From the IMG/VR virus record IMGVR_UViG_3300045125_000058, positions 24,102-88,101 of that record: a stretch of DNA of 64,000 nucleotides. The stretch is one strand, 5' to 3'. Under the pieces are notes generated by a model, which saw only the letters and a list, made by a program, of their open reading frames with translations, did no database searches and was not told where the DNA came from. Of this stretch, positions 40,503 through 50,133 are shown in pieces; the first letter of the stretch is position 1, and each line of letters begins with the position of its first letter. Source of the stretch: a virus. The position numbers and the translations under genes are program-made.

Positions 40503-40622
40503 TCAAGGCTCTCGGAGTGTTCCAACCTTGGCGTTCATCAGGCTAGCAGCCCTCTGACGCTTACGACGTTCATGGCTTCGCTTATGCTTACGATTAGTGA
40601 TGCGTTGCTTTGAATTAGGCAT
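40503..40622 (-). CDS. 39-residue Arg/Lys-rich peptide
   Basis: The product contains 'RITNRKHKRSHERRKRQR', so 16 of its first 24 residues are basic or His. It is directly preceded by a consensus promoter whose -10 box ends six bases before ATG. Such peptides bind nucleic acid or acidic surfaces; an early host-takeover role is possible. It is too short for most gene finders. Confidence 0.6.
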   Translation of the reverse strand: MPNSKQRITNRKHKRSHERRKRQRAASLMNAKVGTLREP

Positions 40623-40628
40623 GGTAAA

Positions 40629-40657
40629 AGTATATCACTTGGTCTTGCGTTTGTCAA
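40629..40657 (-). promoter_or_regulatory. Consensus sigma70 promoter (minus), leaderless
   Basis: TTGACA, 17 bases, TATACT on the minus strand, then six bases to the ATG at 40622. Both hexamers are near perfect and the spacing is optimal. The -35 box lies inside the upstream 48-residue gene. Confidence 0.75.
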
Positions 40658-40781
40658 GTTTTTTCTTGAGTTCCATGTTTTCTGCAGCAAGTTTGCCAGC
40701 AGAAACTGTGATCTCTCGGTTCAATTTTTGGAGTTCTTGGATCTTTTCTTGGAGTTTTTTGATTTGGTCTTCTTTTGACAT
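40635..40781 (-). CDS. 48-residue coiled-coil protein
   Basis: The peptide 'MSKEDQIKKLQEKIQELQKL' continues as a coiled coil with basic end 'KKKLDKRKTK'. It is intact. Its codons contain the promoter for the next gene. Function unknown. Confidence 0.55.
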   Translation of the reverse strand: MSKEDQIKKLQEKIQELQKLNREITVSAGKLAAENMELKKKLDKRKTK

Positions 40782-40859
40782 CCAAAAATTTTCTCCCAAT
40801 TTTCACAGTAAATTTTATAGTTTACTGGCCTGATAAGAATCACCTTTGCCTGCACTCAT
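40778..40859 (-). CDS. Small conserved phage protein (one indel)
   Basis: From the ATG at 40859 the frame reads 'MSAGKGDSYQ' and, after one indel, 'PVNYKIYCENWEKIFG'. This is the shape of a widespread tiny phage protein ('G-D-x-Y-R-P-V ... Y ... W/Y-x-x-I-F-G'). The end overlaps the next start. A consensus promoter lies six bases upstream. Confidence 0.5.
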
Positions 40860-40865
40860 GACAAT

Positions 40866-40893
40866 AGTATATATCAAGCCAACAAAATGTCAA
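40866..40893 (-). promoter_or_regulatory. Consensus sigma70 promoter (minus), leaderless
   Basis: TTGACA, 16 bases, TATACT on the minus strand, then six bases to the ATG at 40859. It overlaps the non-coding side of the divergent late gene. Confidence 0.75.
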
Positions 40894-40894
40894 A

Positions 40895-40902
40895 TCTAAA
40901 TA
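40895..40902 (+). promoter_or_regulatory. Late promoter-like box TCTAAATA
   Basis: The box ends five bases before the ATG at 40908, supporting that start over the in-frame ATG at 40887. Confidence 0.5.
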
Positions 40903-40907
40903 ATTTT

Positions 40908-41724
40908 ATGAAGAACAATAAAGGTTATTATAGTTGGATTCACTCCCTTAAGCAAGCCGCAATGCAGTCTCACACAAAGGGTGCTGAAATGCTTTCTGAA
41001 GCAAGAAAAAGAGTAGAGCAAGGCCCTGATCTTGCTGCAAAGGCTGCAATTGATGCTGAAATTTTGGCAAGAGGTGAGCGTAAGAGCATTGAGTGCAAGA
41101 GAATTGGCTGCTGCTGGTGATGCAAATGATGTTGCAGCAGAGGCACAGAATGATGAAGATGAGGATCACATTCCAGACATTGCGGATCCAGATACAGCTC
41201 CTCGAACCTTCAATGTGCCTATGACTCCAACGACAACAGAACACCCAGAGCCTTGGTACAAGACTCCAGAGGAAGCAAACCGTGCTGCAAGAGAAATGGG
41301 TGCGTACTACAGAGGTGAAACGGCTCCAGAAGAAGAAGACTTCGTTCCCCCTCATGAAGAAAAAGCCCGCAGCAGCGGGTGGTGCTTGGTCAAAACCAGC
41401 AACATTCAGAGAGAGCGTGAACAAGAAGATCAAAAAGATTATTTCTGAAATGCGTGGTGATAGAACCTGTAAGAGATTTGCCGGTTAGAGGTGAAAGAGG
41501 AACAATGAAAACTGGCCAATCTGGAGAATCTGCAGGACTTTTGGGTCAAAGACTTCCAACGGATTTACTCAATAACATTCGATCCAACACAAAGAAATCC
41601 ACAAGGAATAATCAAACATTTAATTCAAGTTGTTGAAAATCCTGAACAACATCCACCACATCATTATAAAATTGCAAATCAAATATTAAGCACAATGGGT
41701 GAAGTTTATAGAGGAAATCGTTAA
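40908..41724 (+). CDS. Putative virion protein (at least three indels)
   Basis: About 272 aa as one gene. It starts 'MKNNKGYYSWIHSLKQAAMQ' with Ala/Glu-rich helices, then an acidic part 'EAQNDEDEDHIPDIADPDTA'. Next come 'YKTPEEANRAAREMGAYYRG', a Lys-rich segment, 'GTMKTGQSGESAGLLGQRLP' and 'YSITFDPTQRNPQGIIKHLI', ending 'STMGEVYRGNR'. Breaks lie near 41080, 41365, 41450 and 41560, so more than one gene could be involved. Unknown family; the late box suggests virion assembly. Confidence 0.5.
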
Positions 41725-41927
41725 ACGTCAGGGAATCCAATTTCCCTAGTCCATTCCCACTCTTCCCAAATTATTTGAGCAAAATCGTCGCCCCTGTTAT
41801 GGCGACGATTTTCTATTTCAGCCATTCCGGAAGCCGAGATAGGTGCTTCAAGTTCCCATGAATACCAATACCACTCTCCGGAATCTAATGTCCTGTTGGT
41901 AACAAGACACCGGATTTCTCTAGACAT
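41721..41927 (-). CDS. Small Trp-rich hypothetical protein
   Basis: 68 aa, intact. 'TLDSGEWYWYSWELEAPISA' and 'FAQIIWEEWEWTREIGFPDV' make it unusually aromatic and acidic. It starts next to the end of the broken structural gene upstream, and its stop overlaps the convergent stop in TTAA. Unknown function. Confidence 0.6.
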   Translation of the reverse strand: MSREIRCLVTNRTLDSGEWYWYSWELEAPISASGMAEIENRRHNRGDDFAQIIWEEWEWTREIGFPDV

Positions 41928-41931
41928 GTTA

Positions 41932-42205
41932 TTAGTTAAGAATAGTAACCAAGTTCCCGTTAATGACGTAACGACGATATGCTTGTATTAGGCAAAACAT
42001 TTAGTGTATTTTGAAGCCAAAACTGTATTCAGATGTAAACCCTACGGCAAGTGTTACACTCGCAGCCGCATCATGAGAAGTAATTCATAGAAGGTAATAG
42101 AACCACTGGCTGCGGAACTTAATAATAAAATTCCTTTATGGTTTGGGAGGATTTCATTTAATGTAAATGAGTTATTGCAGAATTTGAATTATATTTGTCG
42201 TACAT
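41932..42205 (-). CDS. Broken minus-strand small virion protein
   Basis: About 90 aa in shifting frames: 'MYDKYNSNS', 'LNEILPNHKGILLLSSAASG', 'SITFYELLL', 'AAASVTLAVGFTSEYSFGF' and 'QAYRRYVINGNLVTILN'. A late box on the minus strand precedes the ATG. Composition and pattern recall the small virion protein at 4182. At least three indels are needed. Confidence 0.5.
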
Positions 42206-42212
42206 GATAAAA

Positions 42213-42220
42213 ATATTTAG
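42213..42220 (-). promoter_or_regulatory. Late promoter-like box TCTAAATA (minus)
   Basis: The minus-strand box lies seven bases before the ATG at 42205. It shows that late-type boxes serve both strands. Confidence 0.5.
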
Positions 42221-42243
42221 ACTGACTTAATGGTCACATCTTT

Positions 42244-42530
42244 TCATTGCCAATGAAGTCCAGAAACGGTTGCTAAATGTTCTGGGGCTGTGGCAAATCC
42301 AACCATCCAAATACATCTTTGGACTTGGCCAATTTCTTCATTCACACCAACATGATAGGATGCATCTTGGTCTCATATTGGTCTACTTTTGACTTTGAAA
42401 GGGAGTCTTTGATTTCCACTTCCTGAACAAATGAATTTTGAATATATTCAGGATAGACAGGTGTTTCAATTTTAACAGGCTTCTTTGGCTTACGCTTTGG
42501 TTGTGATGATGTTTTTCTAATTCTTGGCAT
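42244..42530 (-). CDS. Hypothetical basic protein (one indel)
   Basis: About 95 aa. The start at 42530 is chosen because upstream codons lie within tRNA-Gly. It begins 'MPRIRKTSSQPKRKPKKPVK', continues 'VEIKDSLSKSKVDQYETKMH' and, after an indel near 42343, ends 'MVGFATAPEHLATVSGLHWQ'. The basic head suggests DNA or membrane contact; no family is recognised. Confidence 0.5.
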
Positions 42531-42533
42531 AAA

Positions 42534-42609
42534 TGCGTCTGCAGGGATTTGAACTCTCATACGGCCAGAATGGAAATCTGGCATGCTGACCGTTACATCA
42601 TATAGCCGC
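42534..42609 (-). tRNA. tRNA-Gly (anticodon TCC), imperfect
   Basis: The anticodon arm CCAGA-TTTCCAT-TCTGG is perfect and the T-loop is TTCAAAT. Acceptor strands GCGGCTA and AGACGC pair with one or two mismatches, and the T-stem is poor. The defects match the indel and substitution noise of the window. Confidence 0.7.
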
Positions 42610-42611
42610 GT

Positions 42612-42619
42612 ACTAAATA
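42612..42619 (+). promoter_or_regulatory. Late promoter-like box ACTAAATA
   Basis: The box ends five bases before the ATG at 42625. Confidence 0.45.
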
Positions 42620-42624
42620 TTTAC

Positions 42625-42819
42625 ATGAAAAAACTAAAAGAGGGCAATCTTTACAATGTCGAACAGTCTGTAACTCCGAGTACAGGAGCAAATGCCAGCA
42701 AAGTTGGTTTGGCTGCGTGGAACCGTGAAATGCGAAAACAATTGATGCAAAAATTGAAGCATTATGCTCCCGACCAAGTTGAAAAAATTATAAATGCCAC
42801 CTTCGGGGACAACATTTAA
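42625..42819 (+). CDS. Small hypothetical late protein
   Basis: 64 aa from the ATG after the late box; an upstream in-frame ATG lies in the tRNA. It reads 'MKKLKEGNLYNVEQSVTPST', then 'VGLAAWNREMRKQLMQKLKH' and 'YAPDQVEKIINATFGDNI'. Intact and helical. Function unknown; it overlaps the convergent gene by four bases. Confidence 0.6.
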   Translation: MKKLKEGNLYNVEQSVTPSTGANASKVGLAAWNREMRKQLMQKLKHYAPDQVEKIINATFGDNI

Positions 42820-43010
42820 ACTCCAAGCATCTTTCGAACTTTGGAATCTCCCTTAAAATACGAATCCAATCTAGAAATGATCTTTTCCTTTTCGGAAAGC
42901 AGTTTGTTGTATTCCTTGGTGCTTGACTTGTCATTGGTTTCACAGCGACCAATGTGCTTCATAGTCTCACCATACTCATAAATCAACTCTTCAAGTTCCT
43001 TGTTGTTCAT
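42816..43010 (-). CDS. Small charged helical protein
   Basis: 64 aa, intact. 'ELEELIYEYGETMKHIGRCE' and 'EKEKIISRLDSYFKGDSKVR' suggest a helical hairpin. A consensus promoter lies nine bases upstream. Function unknown; expression is likely early. Confidence 0.6.
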   Translation of the reverse strand: MNNKELEELIYEYGETMKHIGRCETNDKSSTKEYNKLLSEKEKIISRLDSYFKGDSKVRKMLGV

Positions 43011-43012
43011 GG

Positions 43013-43020
43013 TCTAAATA
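43013..43020 (+). promoter_or_regulatory. Late promoter-like box TCTAAATA
   Basis: It lies 34 bases before the ATG at 43055 and touches the -10 box of the divergent early promoter. The spacing is longer than usual. Confidence 0.35.
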
Positions 43021-43047
43021 GTATAGCAGCAAATGTAGATTTGTCAA
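43020..43047 (-). promoter_or_regulatory. Consensus sigma70 promoter (minus)
   Basis: TTGACA, 16 bases, TATACT, then nine bases to the ATG at 43010. The leader would be about two bases at most. Confidence 0.7.
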
Positions 43048-43054
43048 GCAACAT

Positions 43055-46000
43055 ATGAAACACCCAAATCAATCATTTATTGACAGTTTTAATAGACCTA
43101 ATACGGAAATACAAGGACTTTCTACGTATCGATATACTCAAAAATTTATAGAAACAAAAAGAAAACAAAAATTTGATTATTTTGTTGAGTCTTTGAATAA
43201 CCCCAAACCAAAGACTAATAATCTAGCACAAGAAATTAATAGAATCTTTTCTTACAATACTCTGTCAAAAAATACCAATAGAACTTTATTGGAAACAAAA
43301 CAAAGTATTGGTTCATTACCACAACAGTTTAATTACAATGGTTTGCTTTATGCGTTCAATCAAGAATTGAATATGTATGTCAATCAACATGGACATGCAA
43401 TTTCAATTGAACAAGCCACTGCATTTATGGATATGGCTCAACTTGAAGAAGTTGGTTCATTTTCATCAGAATCAGATACAGATGGTGGAGCCATTGCTCT
43501 GCCTTCAGTAATTCCGGAGCCACCAGAGGCACCTACTGGATTGACCGCAACAAACATTGGAATAGATGGTGTAACTCTATCTTGGCAGGATAATTCTACT
43601 ACTGAAACAGAATTCAAAATTTACTATAGAAACTAAGAATAATGCCAAACCTAGATCCAATTACATCTGATCAAATTTACATTGATGGAAATACCTTCAC
43701 TTTAGGTGCAACACTTCCGGGAACTATTTCTATTGGTCAAGTTGTTACAAATATTACAAACTTAAACCCAGGTATTAGTTATTATTTTTCTGTAGTTGCT
43801 TTTAACGATTTGTCCGGTTATTCTGGGTGGGCAGGTCCGATTGTTGTTTATATTCAACCAGAAATTAGAACAGTCATAAATGCATATTCATGGACTTGGC
43901 CACATTCGCCACTTTATACAACTGCATTTGGTGGAGATCCATTCACACCAATAAGCCTATTCTCCAACACTCAAGATAACTTATTCTATCTCAGTAATAA
44001 TAGTTATGTAACACCTGTTTGGAGTCCTGTTAATTTTAATTCATCAAATTCTAGTTTAAGTAAATTTACTGGAATCACAGCACCATTTCCAAATGCAAAT
44101 GTTACAGCAATAAATATCAAGCAATCTGGATATTTTAATTTAAATCAAAAAATTGATAATCTTATACCAGGTGTTACCTATACATATTCATTTTATCATT
44201 ACATTGAAGGGTTGACTGGATTTCTTGCTTATAGAATTGATCATGCTACGGGATTAACAACATATATTCGTCAAATTGAACCAGTAGATCAAGGAAATTT
44301 TAGTTTGGATGAAGAAAACCCAACCAGTACATTAAGATATGTAACATATCCAGTAGGTGGAACTGGTTGGAAGCGATTTGTTGCACAATTTGTTACGAAT
44401 CCAGGCCAAACATATGGAAACTTTTCTTTGTTTGAGTTATTTTACAGATGGGTCCCGCTTAGGAACCGCATATGTTGCTGCACCACAATTAGCAATTGGT
44501 TCCACTGCTGGTCCATTTGTTGCCACAACGGTAATTTCAAATTGGCAAGGTCTATGTGCTGATGATGAAAAATGGTTGGCTTTTGGTGATTCTTATGGCC
44601 TGACTTACATTGCCCCCACAATAAATCCAACTCTTGAATTGGGTATTGGACCAAATAATCTAATTTATGGAGAAGGGATTTTATGGAAGCAATACAGTAC
44701 AACGAACGGCTAAATTATTAAAATCTCTGCCACCAAACAAAAGAGCAATATTGCCCGGATACTTTTTCTCGGATGATACTTGGTATTATTATGACGATTC
44801 ATTAGACTTTGCAAGTGGGAATTGCTACACATTCTTTGAAAATTATTATGATAGAATTGATTCAGATCAAAATTATCCTTCTATTTGGTCATTTGCTGGT
44901 GTCAGTTATGGGAAAGGAATATGGAATTCCATTTTAACATCCTTGGCTAATACTGGAGCCTCATTTGATTATTTGATAAGCAATGCAGAGATGTACGGAA
45001 ACTATGGTGCATTCAATTGGAATACTCCGGGTTTGACAACTGCTATGTCATCTGGTGGAAAAGGATCTTATTATTATGATTCTTATAAAGGTTTAACTTC
45101 TTGGAATGATTGGTTGACTTTCTATGGTGCCACTATTGATAATGTAATGGGTGTTAATGATGCTGACGGAAATTCAAAAATTTATCAAGGTTGGTCTAGT
45201 GGTAAATTGGACTTTGTAGTATGGGATATGATCAACCGTGCTCACGAATTACGAGCGGTTGATGCAATATTTGAAGGGAACTACGGCCTATTATCCGAAT
45301 GCAGTATTGGCTGAATACGAATGGTCTTATGTAACGGATGGAAATCCAATCGATGGTCCTGCAAACATCAATGGTAATCCAGATTTTTTGGCAATATTAT
45401 TTGGAAATGCTTCAGCACCACAACTATATGGTTGGATGGGTGGTATTTTAAATTCAGGTATTTGTGGATCAAATCCATCATACATTTATTTTGCTCCATC
45501 AAATAATGTTGGCGCTGGACCACCAAATTGGGGATTGGCTCCCGGTGATACAAGACCACAAAAGAATGCTTGGACAAGTTTTGTAATGGGATTGCAGGCT
45601 GTAAGAAGTTCGAAGAGAGCACGGCCAAACCTACAAATAACTCCTTGGATTGCTTCAGTCAAATTCCCTGGCCAAGATGCATTCTATCCTGGAGGGAAGT
45701 GCAGATCGACCACAAATTGGATTTGTTGACATGAATGTTGGTTATAATCCTCAACAGGGTTTGACTTTAAATATTGCGGGTGGAAATAGTGCATATTATT
45801 ATGAAATGATTCGCCACGCCGCCCTATCTGGTGTCAAAGGATTCTTGTATTGGAATACATATTCTTTTGTGGATTATCGAATAGATTCAAATATAAACAG
45901 TTCTCCAATTTCATCGTTGGTAAAATTTGCAAACAATCAAGGTGGTACTTATTTCATTGAAGACATGCAAAATTTAAATTATGTGCTCAATGATGTAAAT

Positions 46001-46245
46001 GATAAACTTGAAGGATTTACGCTCACGACGGCAGATGCCAGCAGGATCAGTTGGTTGGCTCCTTATGTTGCATCTGGTGCCCCGGACCAAACGGAATCAC
46101 TTGGTGGTGGAGAATAACCACAAACCCAGGAAACACCACATTTGTCAATGGACAAACATTATCCGTTGCAAACAACAATATAGTTGGAACTTGGGTTTCC
46201 ACTACCGGACCAACTTTGGCTGGAATAAGTATCACATTTATCTAA
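43055..46245 (+). CDS. Giant fibronectin-III adhesin or glycosidase-like fibre (frameshifted)
   Basis: About 1060 aa after repair of breaks near 43630, 44445, 44680, 45265, 45690 and 46085. Residues 85-115 hold 'LPQQFNYNGLLYAFNQELN', a module shared with the next gene. A fibronectin type III domain spans about 150-265 ('PPEAPTGLTATNIGIDGVTL' to 'YYFSVVAFNDLSGYSGW'). The rest contains a large domain with 'YDSYKGLTSWNDWLTFYGA' and 'ADRPQIGFVDMNVGYNPQQG' that could be a carbohydrate-active fold, followed by a beta tail. Probably a host-surface adhesin. Confidence 0.7.
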
Positions 46246-46248
46246 ATA
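46241..46248 (+). promoter_or_regulatory. Late promoter-like box TCTAAATA
   Basis: It overlaps the upstream stop and ends eleven bases before the ATG at 46260. Confidence 0.5.
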
Positions 46249-46259
46249 AAAGGTAGACC

Positions 46260-47437
46260 ATGGACCGAAGCATTCTTAAACAATATCTTTCTAGTTTTCA
46301 AGCCATAAAGCGCCCATCCTTTTTCTTAGAAAATTCGATGGCTTTAGGCAATCTTCCTCAAAATATAAGTTACAATGGTTTGTTGTATACTTATAATTTA
46401 CAAGAGAATGCATTTGTAAACCAATTTGGCCACAAAATTGATCCGAGTCAAAGCATCGGTATTTATCAGCGAAGCCCGTCAATTCAATCAATTGATGTCA
46501 ACCGCAATAATGGATTTGACAAGTAATGCTAGTGGTGATTCACCAATTCCGGTAGTAACTCCTCCAGCAGCAAAAGATATTTTTGTATTCTCCGATCCTA
46601 TATCACCAACAACTAAAAATGATATTACTTGGGATTATATTAGCGGAATTGATTTTGATACAATTATTGTTTCTTATTCGGCAACAAGCCCATCTGGTCC
46701 TTTCGTGACGTTAACAACAATCACGGACACTGACATTCAATATTATTCGCATAGTGGTGTTACCGGAGGAGAAACTTATTATTATAGGGTTTCTTCATCT
46801 AAGAATTCTGTTGTTTCTGATGGTGGAGTCATTACATTCCAGACCGCTGGTTCAACCTTACCACCTGTTGGAGTTACAGCACCATCTGGTCTTTCATCTT
46901 ATGCACTTACTGCGACCACAGTTGGACTTACTTGGTCGGATAATTCAAATAATGAAAAGGGGTTTTATGTATATCGCGCTCTTGGAAATTCTGCCCAACC
47001 GCTTTCAATCATTCGTGGGACAGTTCCAAATCAAAATTTTGTTACCATTCAAAGACTCACTGCAGGAACAACATATTCATTCGCAGTGGCCGCATATGGA
47101 ACCGGAACTACATCAGGCTCTGTCAAACATAATCACTGTAAAAACTTTAGTAAATCCACCAGCAGATGTAAAAATCTTACTCTAACTGTTTTGGGAACAT
47201 CGTCAATCAGAGCTAACTGGAGTGATACAACTGGTGAAAGTTATTATAATATAGCCCGATCCACAAATAATATAACTTATACAGCTGGTGTAACTTTACG
47301 CCGCTGGATCAACTACGTATACCTTTACAGGGTTGAGCATGGGAACACTATATTATGTAAGATTGAATGCTCAAAACGCAGGTGGAACTTCAGCATTTGC
47401 TTTTGCAAACGCAACAACAGAATCACTGGGTCTATAA
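46260..47437 (+). CDS. Multi-domain fibronectin-III fibre protein (frameshifted)
   Basis: About 392 aa. The N-terminus has 'LPQNISYNGLLYTYNLQEN' with 'FVNQFGHKIDPSQSIG', homologous to the N-terminal module of the upstream adhesin. Three fibronectin III domains follow: 'SGIDFDTIIVSYSATSPSG', 'SSYALTATTVGLTWSDNSNN' and 'LTVLGTSSIRANWSDTTGES'. The end is 'AQNAGGTSAFAFANATTES'. Breaks lie near 46470, 47130 and 47305. A secondary adhesin on the virion is likely. Confidence 0.7.
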
Positions 47438-47479
47438 ACCTTTTAACCAAGATTTTTAAACCTCTTCAAGTTTAATTTC

Positions 47480-48335
47480 ATGATTGTAAAACGAGATAAT
47501 AAATTCGTAGTCATGGATTCTGAAGGAAAAAAGTCCTTGGCACACATTCCACAGAGCAACAAGCGGAAAAGCAATTGACCGCAATTCATATTTCTCAAAA
47601 GAAAAGAAAGTCATTGAAAGAGTTTCTTGAAGAAGCTTCTCAACTTACTCTTCAATATCATGATCAATTGAATCCCAACCTTTGGGAAAACAATAAACTA
47701 AAAGAAGACGTAAGAAACAAACTTATTCAAATAGCCGATGTGTGGTCAAAATTTTCAAAGATTCCAGCAGAGGCAATTGAAGATGTCTTGATGGTTGGTG
47801 GAAATGCAAACTTCAACTATACCCCTATTCAGACATAGACCTCCATATTCTCGTAGACAAAATCAAAGATTGCAGACTGCCCAGAAATACTTGATGAATA
47901 CCTGAAAGACAAGAAGCGAGAGCTTTGGGCACATTCCCACGACATAAAGATCTACGGCCACGATGTTGAGATCTATGCCCAAGACATCTCCGAGCAAGTA
48001 CCAGCCAACCAAGGCTCCTACAGCCTCACACAGGACGAATGGCTCCAATGAACCCAAGCAGGAAGAAGTAAACCTTGAAGATCCTGAAATTTCATTGAAA
48101 GTAAATGAACTTGTGAATAAGATTGATAATATGATGTCTTCCAAGGCAAGCGATGAATCTTTCACAAAATTAAAAGAAAAGTTCCGTACAATGAGAGTCT
48201 GCTGGCCTAAAGAAGGCAGGAGAATATTCAGTTGAAAATTTGGTATTCAAGGAACTTCGAAACCGTGGATATTTGGATAAGGTCAATGACTATATTCTCA
48301 GCACACAAGACGAAAATCTAAGCCTTAAAAATTAA
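47480..48335 (+). CDS. Nucleotidyltransferase-fold protein (frameshifted)
   Basis: About 285 aa. After breaks near 47540, 47828, 47860, 48045 and 48200 the core reads 'VGGNANFNYTPYSDIDLHIL' followed by 'VD', matching the G-N/S ... S-D-x-D-x-H active-site signature of the nucleotidyltransferase superfamily. The N-terminus 'MIVKRDNKFVVMDSEGKK' is a small module common in phage proteins of this block. The target (tRNA, protein or small molecule) is unknown. Confidence 0.6.
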
Positions 48336-48341
48336 TAAATA
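48334..48341 (+). promoter_or_regulatory. Late promoter-like box AATAAATA
   Basis: It overlaps the upstream stop and ends five bases before the ATG at 48347. Confidence 0.45.
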
Positions 48342-48346
48342 ATATT

Positions 48347-48553
48347 ATGAGCGACTTAAACAAAGATCTAATCGAACAACTACTTCAACGCATCGACCTT
48401 CTTGAGAAGGAAATGAAGCATCACAAGAAGGCCAAGAAGGACTATGACAAAGATGGAAAGGTAGAGTCTTCAGAGGAAGAATATCTTGGTTCAAGAGATC
48501 GTGCCATCAAGAAGGCTCAAGGAAAGATTGAAGAAGGCTTTGGAGAGAATTGA
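48347..48553 (+). CDS. Small EF-hand-like phage protein
   Basis: 68 aa, intact. A helical N-terminus ('LIEQLLQRIDLLEKEMKHH') precedes 'KKDYDKDGKVESSEEEYLGS', a Dx(D)xDG loop resembling an EF-hand calcium site. The end has 'RDRAIKKAQGK'. This short motif is widespread in virion-block proteins of marine T4-like phages. Calcium binding is plausible but unshown. Confidence 0.65.
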   Translation: MSDLNKDLIEQLLQRIDLLEKEMKHHKKAKKDYDKDGKVESSEEEYLGSRDRAIKKAQGKIEEGFGEN

Positions 48554-48579
48554 GTGGAAATGTAAACACAAATAGCCCA

Positions 48580-49094
48580 ATGCATTCGTTCATCGACTAG
48601 CATAGATTAAGAAAAGTCAGATTTGGTTGAAAAAGTTTTGAATAAATTAGATCAAATGCAGTGATATAAACAAAAAGTCATTCAGAGATCAAGGCACTAA
48701 AGTTCAGCTCTCCAGAGAATTTGGTATTCGGTGGTTTCCCACGAACCAAGTTGAATGAAGGTGAAGAATCTGAAAGTCTTGCTGCAGCACCACCGCATTT
48801 GATCCACACAACAGAAGTATTTTATCCCAGTAAAGAATTTGCAGATCTTCATGGTATGTACATGAAAGCAATTCAAGGCACATAACGCTGATCCATCAGA
48901 ACAAAACAAGCAAGAAGTCAGAAGAATGTTTGCAACGTTAAGAGCCCATCCACACTTCCAAGAACACCAAGACAATATTAGAGAACGTGAAAGAAGCCGA
49001 ATGGAACGTGGTGGATCCCAAAGTCGAACGTTCTCCTTCCATACCAATTGATGATCCTCGTCTTGGTATTCAAGGTCGCAGTTCGATCAACTAA
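48580..49094 (+). CDS. Broken small virion-block protein
   Basis: Plus-strand coding sequence in shifting frames: 'SSPENLVFGGFPRTKLNEGE', 'APPHLIHTTEVFYPSKEFAD', 'HNADPSEQNKQEVRRMFATL', 'RAHPHFQEHQDNIRERER' and 'IPIDDPRLGIQGRSSIN'. The start is unclear; an ATG at 48580 is one option. At least four indels. Unknown function. Confidence 0.5.
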
Positions 49095-49097
49095 ATA
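49090..49097 (+). promoter_or_regulatory. Late promoter-like box ACTAAATA
   Basis: It overlaps the upstream stop and ends fifteen bases before the ATG at 49113, with AAGG between. Confidence 0.5.
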
Positions 49098-49112
49098 AAT
49101 TACAAGGTAAAA

Positions 49113-49759
49113 AATGGATCCATATATAAAGCATCTCAACGAACTTGTATACACCGTTCAAGGCTCTTACAGAGGAACTTGAAATTGCGTATGACATCAT
49201 CGATAATCTATTTGAAGATGAAGATTATGATCTGAACGAGGAAGTTCTTCTTGAGAAGAAGAAGTGGATTCAAGCAGCAATTGAAAAGGAAGGATCACTT
49301 CGCAAGTCTCTCAAGACCAAGGAAGGTAAAAACATTCCTGTATCCAAACTTGAGAAGGCTGCAGAGAAAAGTGGAAAGACCGGCAAGAGAGCCCGTCTAG
49401 CCTCTGACTCTTCGTAAGCTGTCCAAGAAGAAGAAAAAATTAAATGAAGAAAGATCAGCTCAACCTGATATAATTGAACTTTTGGGAAACTGGAGTAACA
49501 AACCAATTCAATTTGATGTTTCTACAGATGAAGGATTATCATCCGCTTTTACAGCATATTCATGGTGTGGATCTGACAGCATCTGCAGCAGATTCTAGTG
49601 AAAATATTTCTCCTACCGAAAAGGCTGCGCTTGCACCGTAACAAAAAACACCATGATCGACTAAGACAGTTGGCGGCACAAAGAGGATCAAAAGTCAAAT
49701 TGCCCGGTTTTTGGGGTGACTTTGAACACGATTATTCAAAAGAAAAACTAATACCCTAG
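49113..49759 (+). CDS. Putative virion-block protein (frameshifted)
   Basis: About 215 aa. It starts 'MDPYIKHLNELVYT' and then has 'EELEIAYDIIDNLFEDEDYD', 'SLKTKEGKNIPVSKLEKAAE', 'RSAQPDIIELLGNWSNKPIQ', 'HGVDLTASAADSSENISPTE' and the end 'RLRQLAAQRGSKVKLPGFWG'. Breaks lie near 49150, 49410, 49530 and 49635. No family is recognised. It is the last gene before a strong terminator. Confidence 0.5.
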
Positions 49760-49780
49760 GAATCGTATTCTTAGGCCGAC

Positions 49781-49812
49781 AACCCCCGCGCTTCACGGGG
49801 TTTGTTTCTTTT
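49781..49812 (+). terminator. Rho-independent terminator
   Basis: A GC-rich stem (AACCCC paired with GGGGTT around CGCGCTTCA) is followed by TTGTTTCTTTT. It ends the long plus-strand late region before the opposite-facing operon. Confidence 0.75.
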
Positions 49813-49862
49813 AGCAATCTATGTTTCTGTAATAATCCATCAACTCAACATAATCTTCAAGG

Positions 49863-50131
49863 TCATGAAATCTTTTTCATGACCTGCATCTTGATGTCAT
49901 ATGCACGTGATGATATGTCAATGTAATCTTTCCTGTCATAATATTTTTCAGGAAACTTTTGGATTATCTTGCCGATCTCTTCACAAGCATTTGCATATTC
50001 ATTGAGAAGAACCTTCACAGGCATGATGCTGATTCTATCTTGGAATTGCTTTTCATCCATGTCAATGAAGAATGGAGTTGTCTTCCAAGGAATGGTTTTG
50101 TGACGATCTTTTTAATCTTCTTCTTTGCCAT
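49863..50131 (-). CDS. Small helical protein (probable one indel)
   Basis: From the ATG at 50131, after GGAGAG, the frame reads 'MAKKKIKKIVTKPFLGRQ'. After one indel near 50080 it joins 'FIDMDEKQFQDRISIMPVKV' and 'YANACEEIGKIIQKFPEKYY', about 89 aa. An internal ATG at 50060 gives an intact 65-residue version. It is last in the accessory operon and overlaps the co-chaperonin stop region. Unknown function. Confidence 0.5.
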
Positions 50132-50133
50132 GA

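Noticed and set aside
42534-42584. N-terminal extension of the minus-strand protein at 42244 up to 42584
   Set aside because: Those codons are the 3' part of tRNA-Gly; the ATG at 42530 is a better start.
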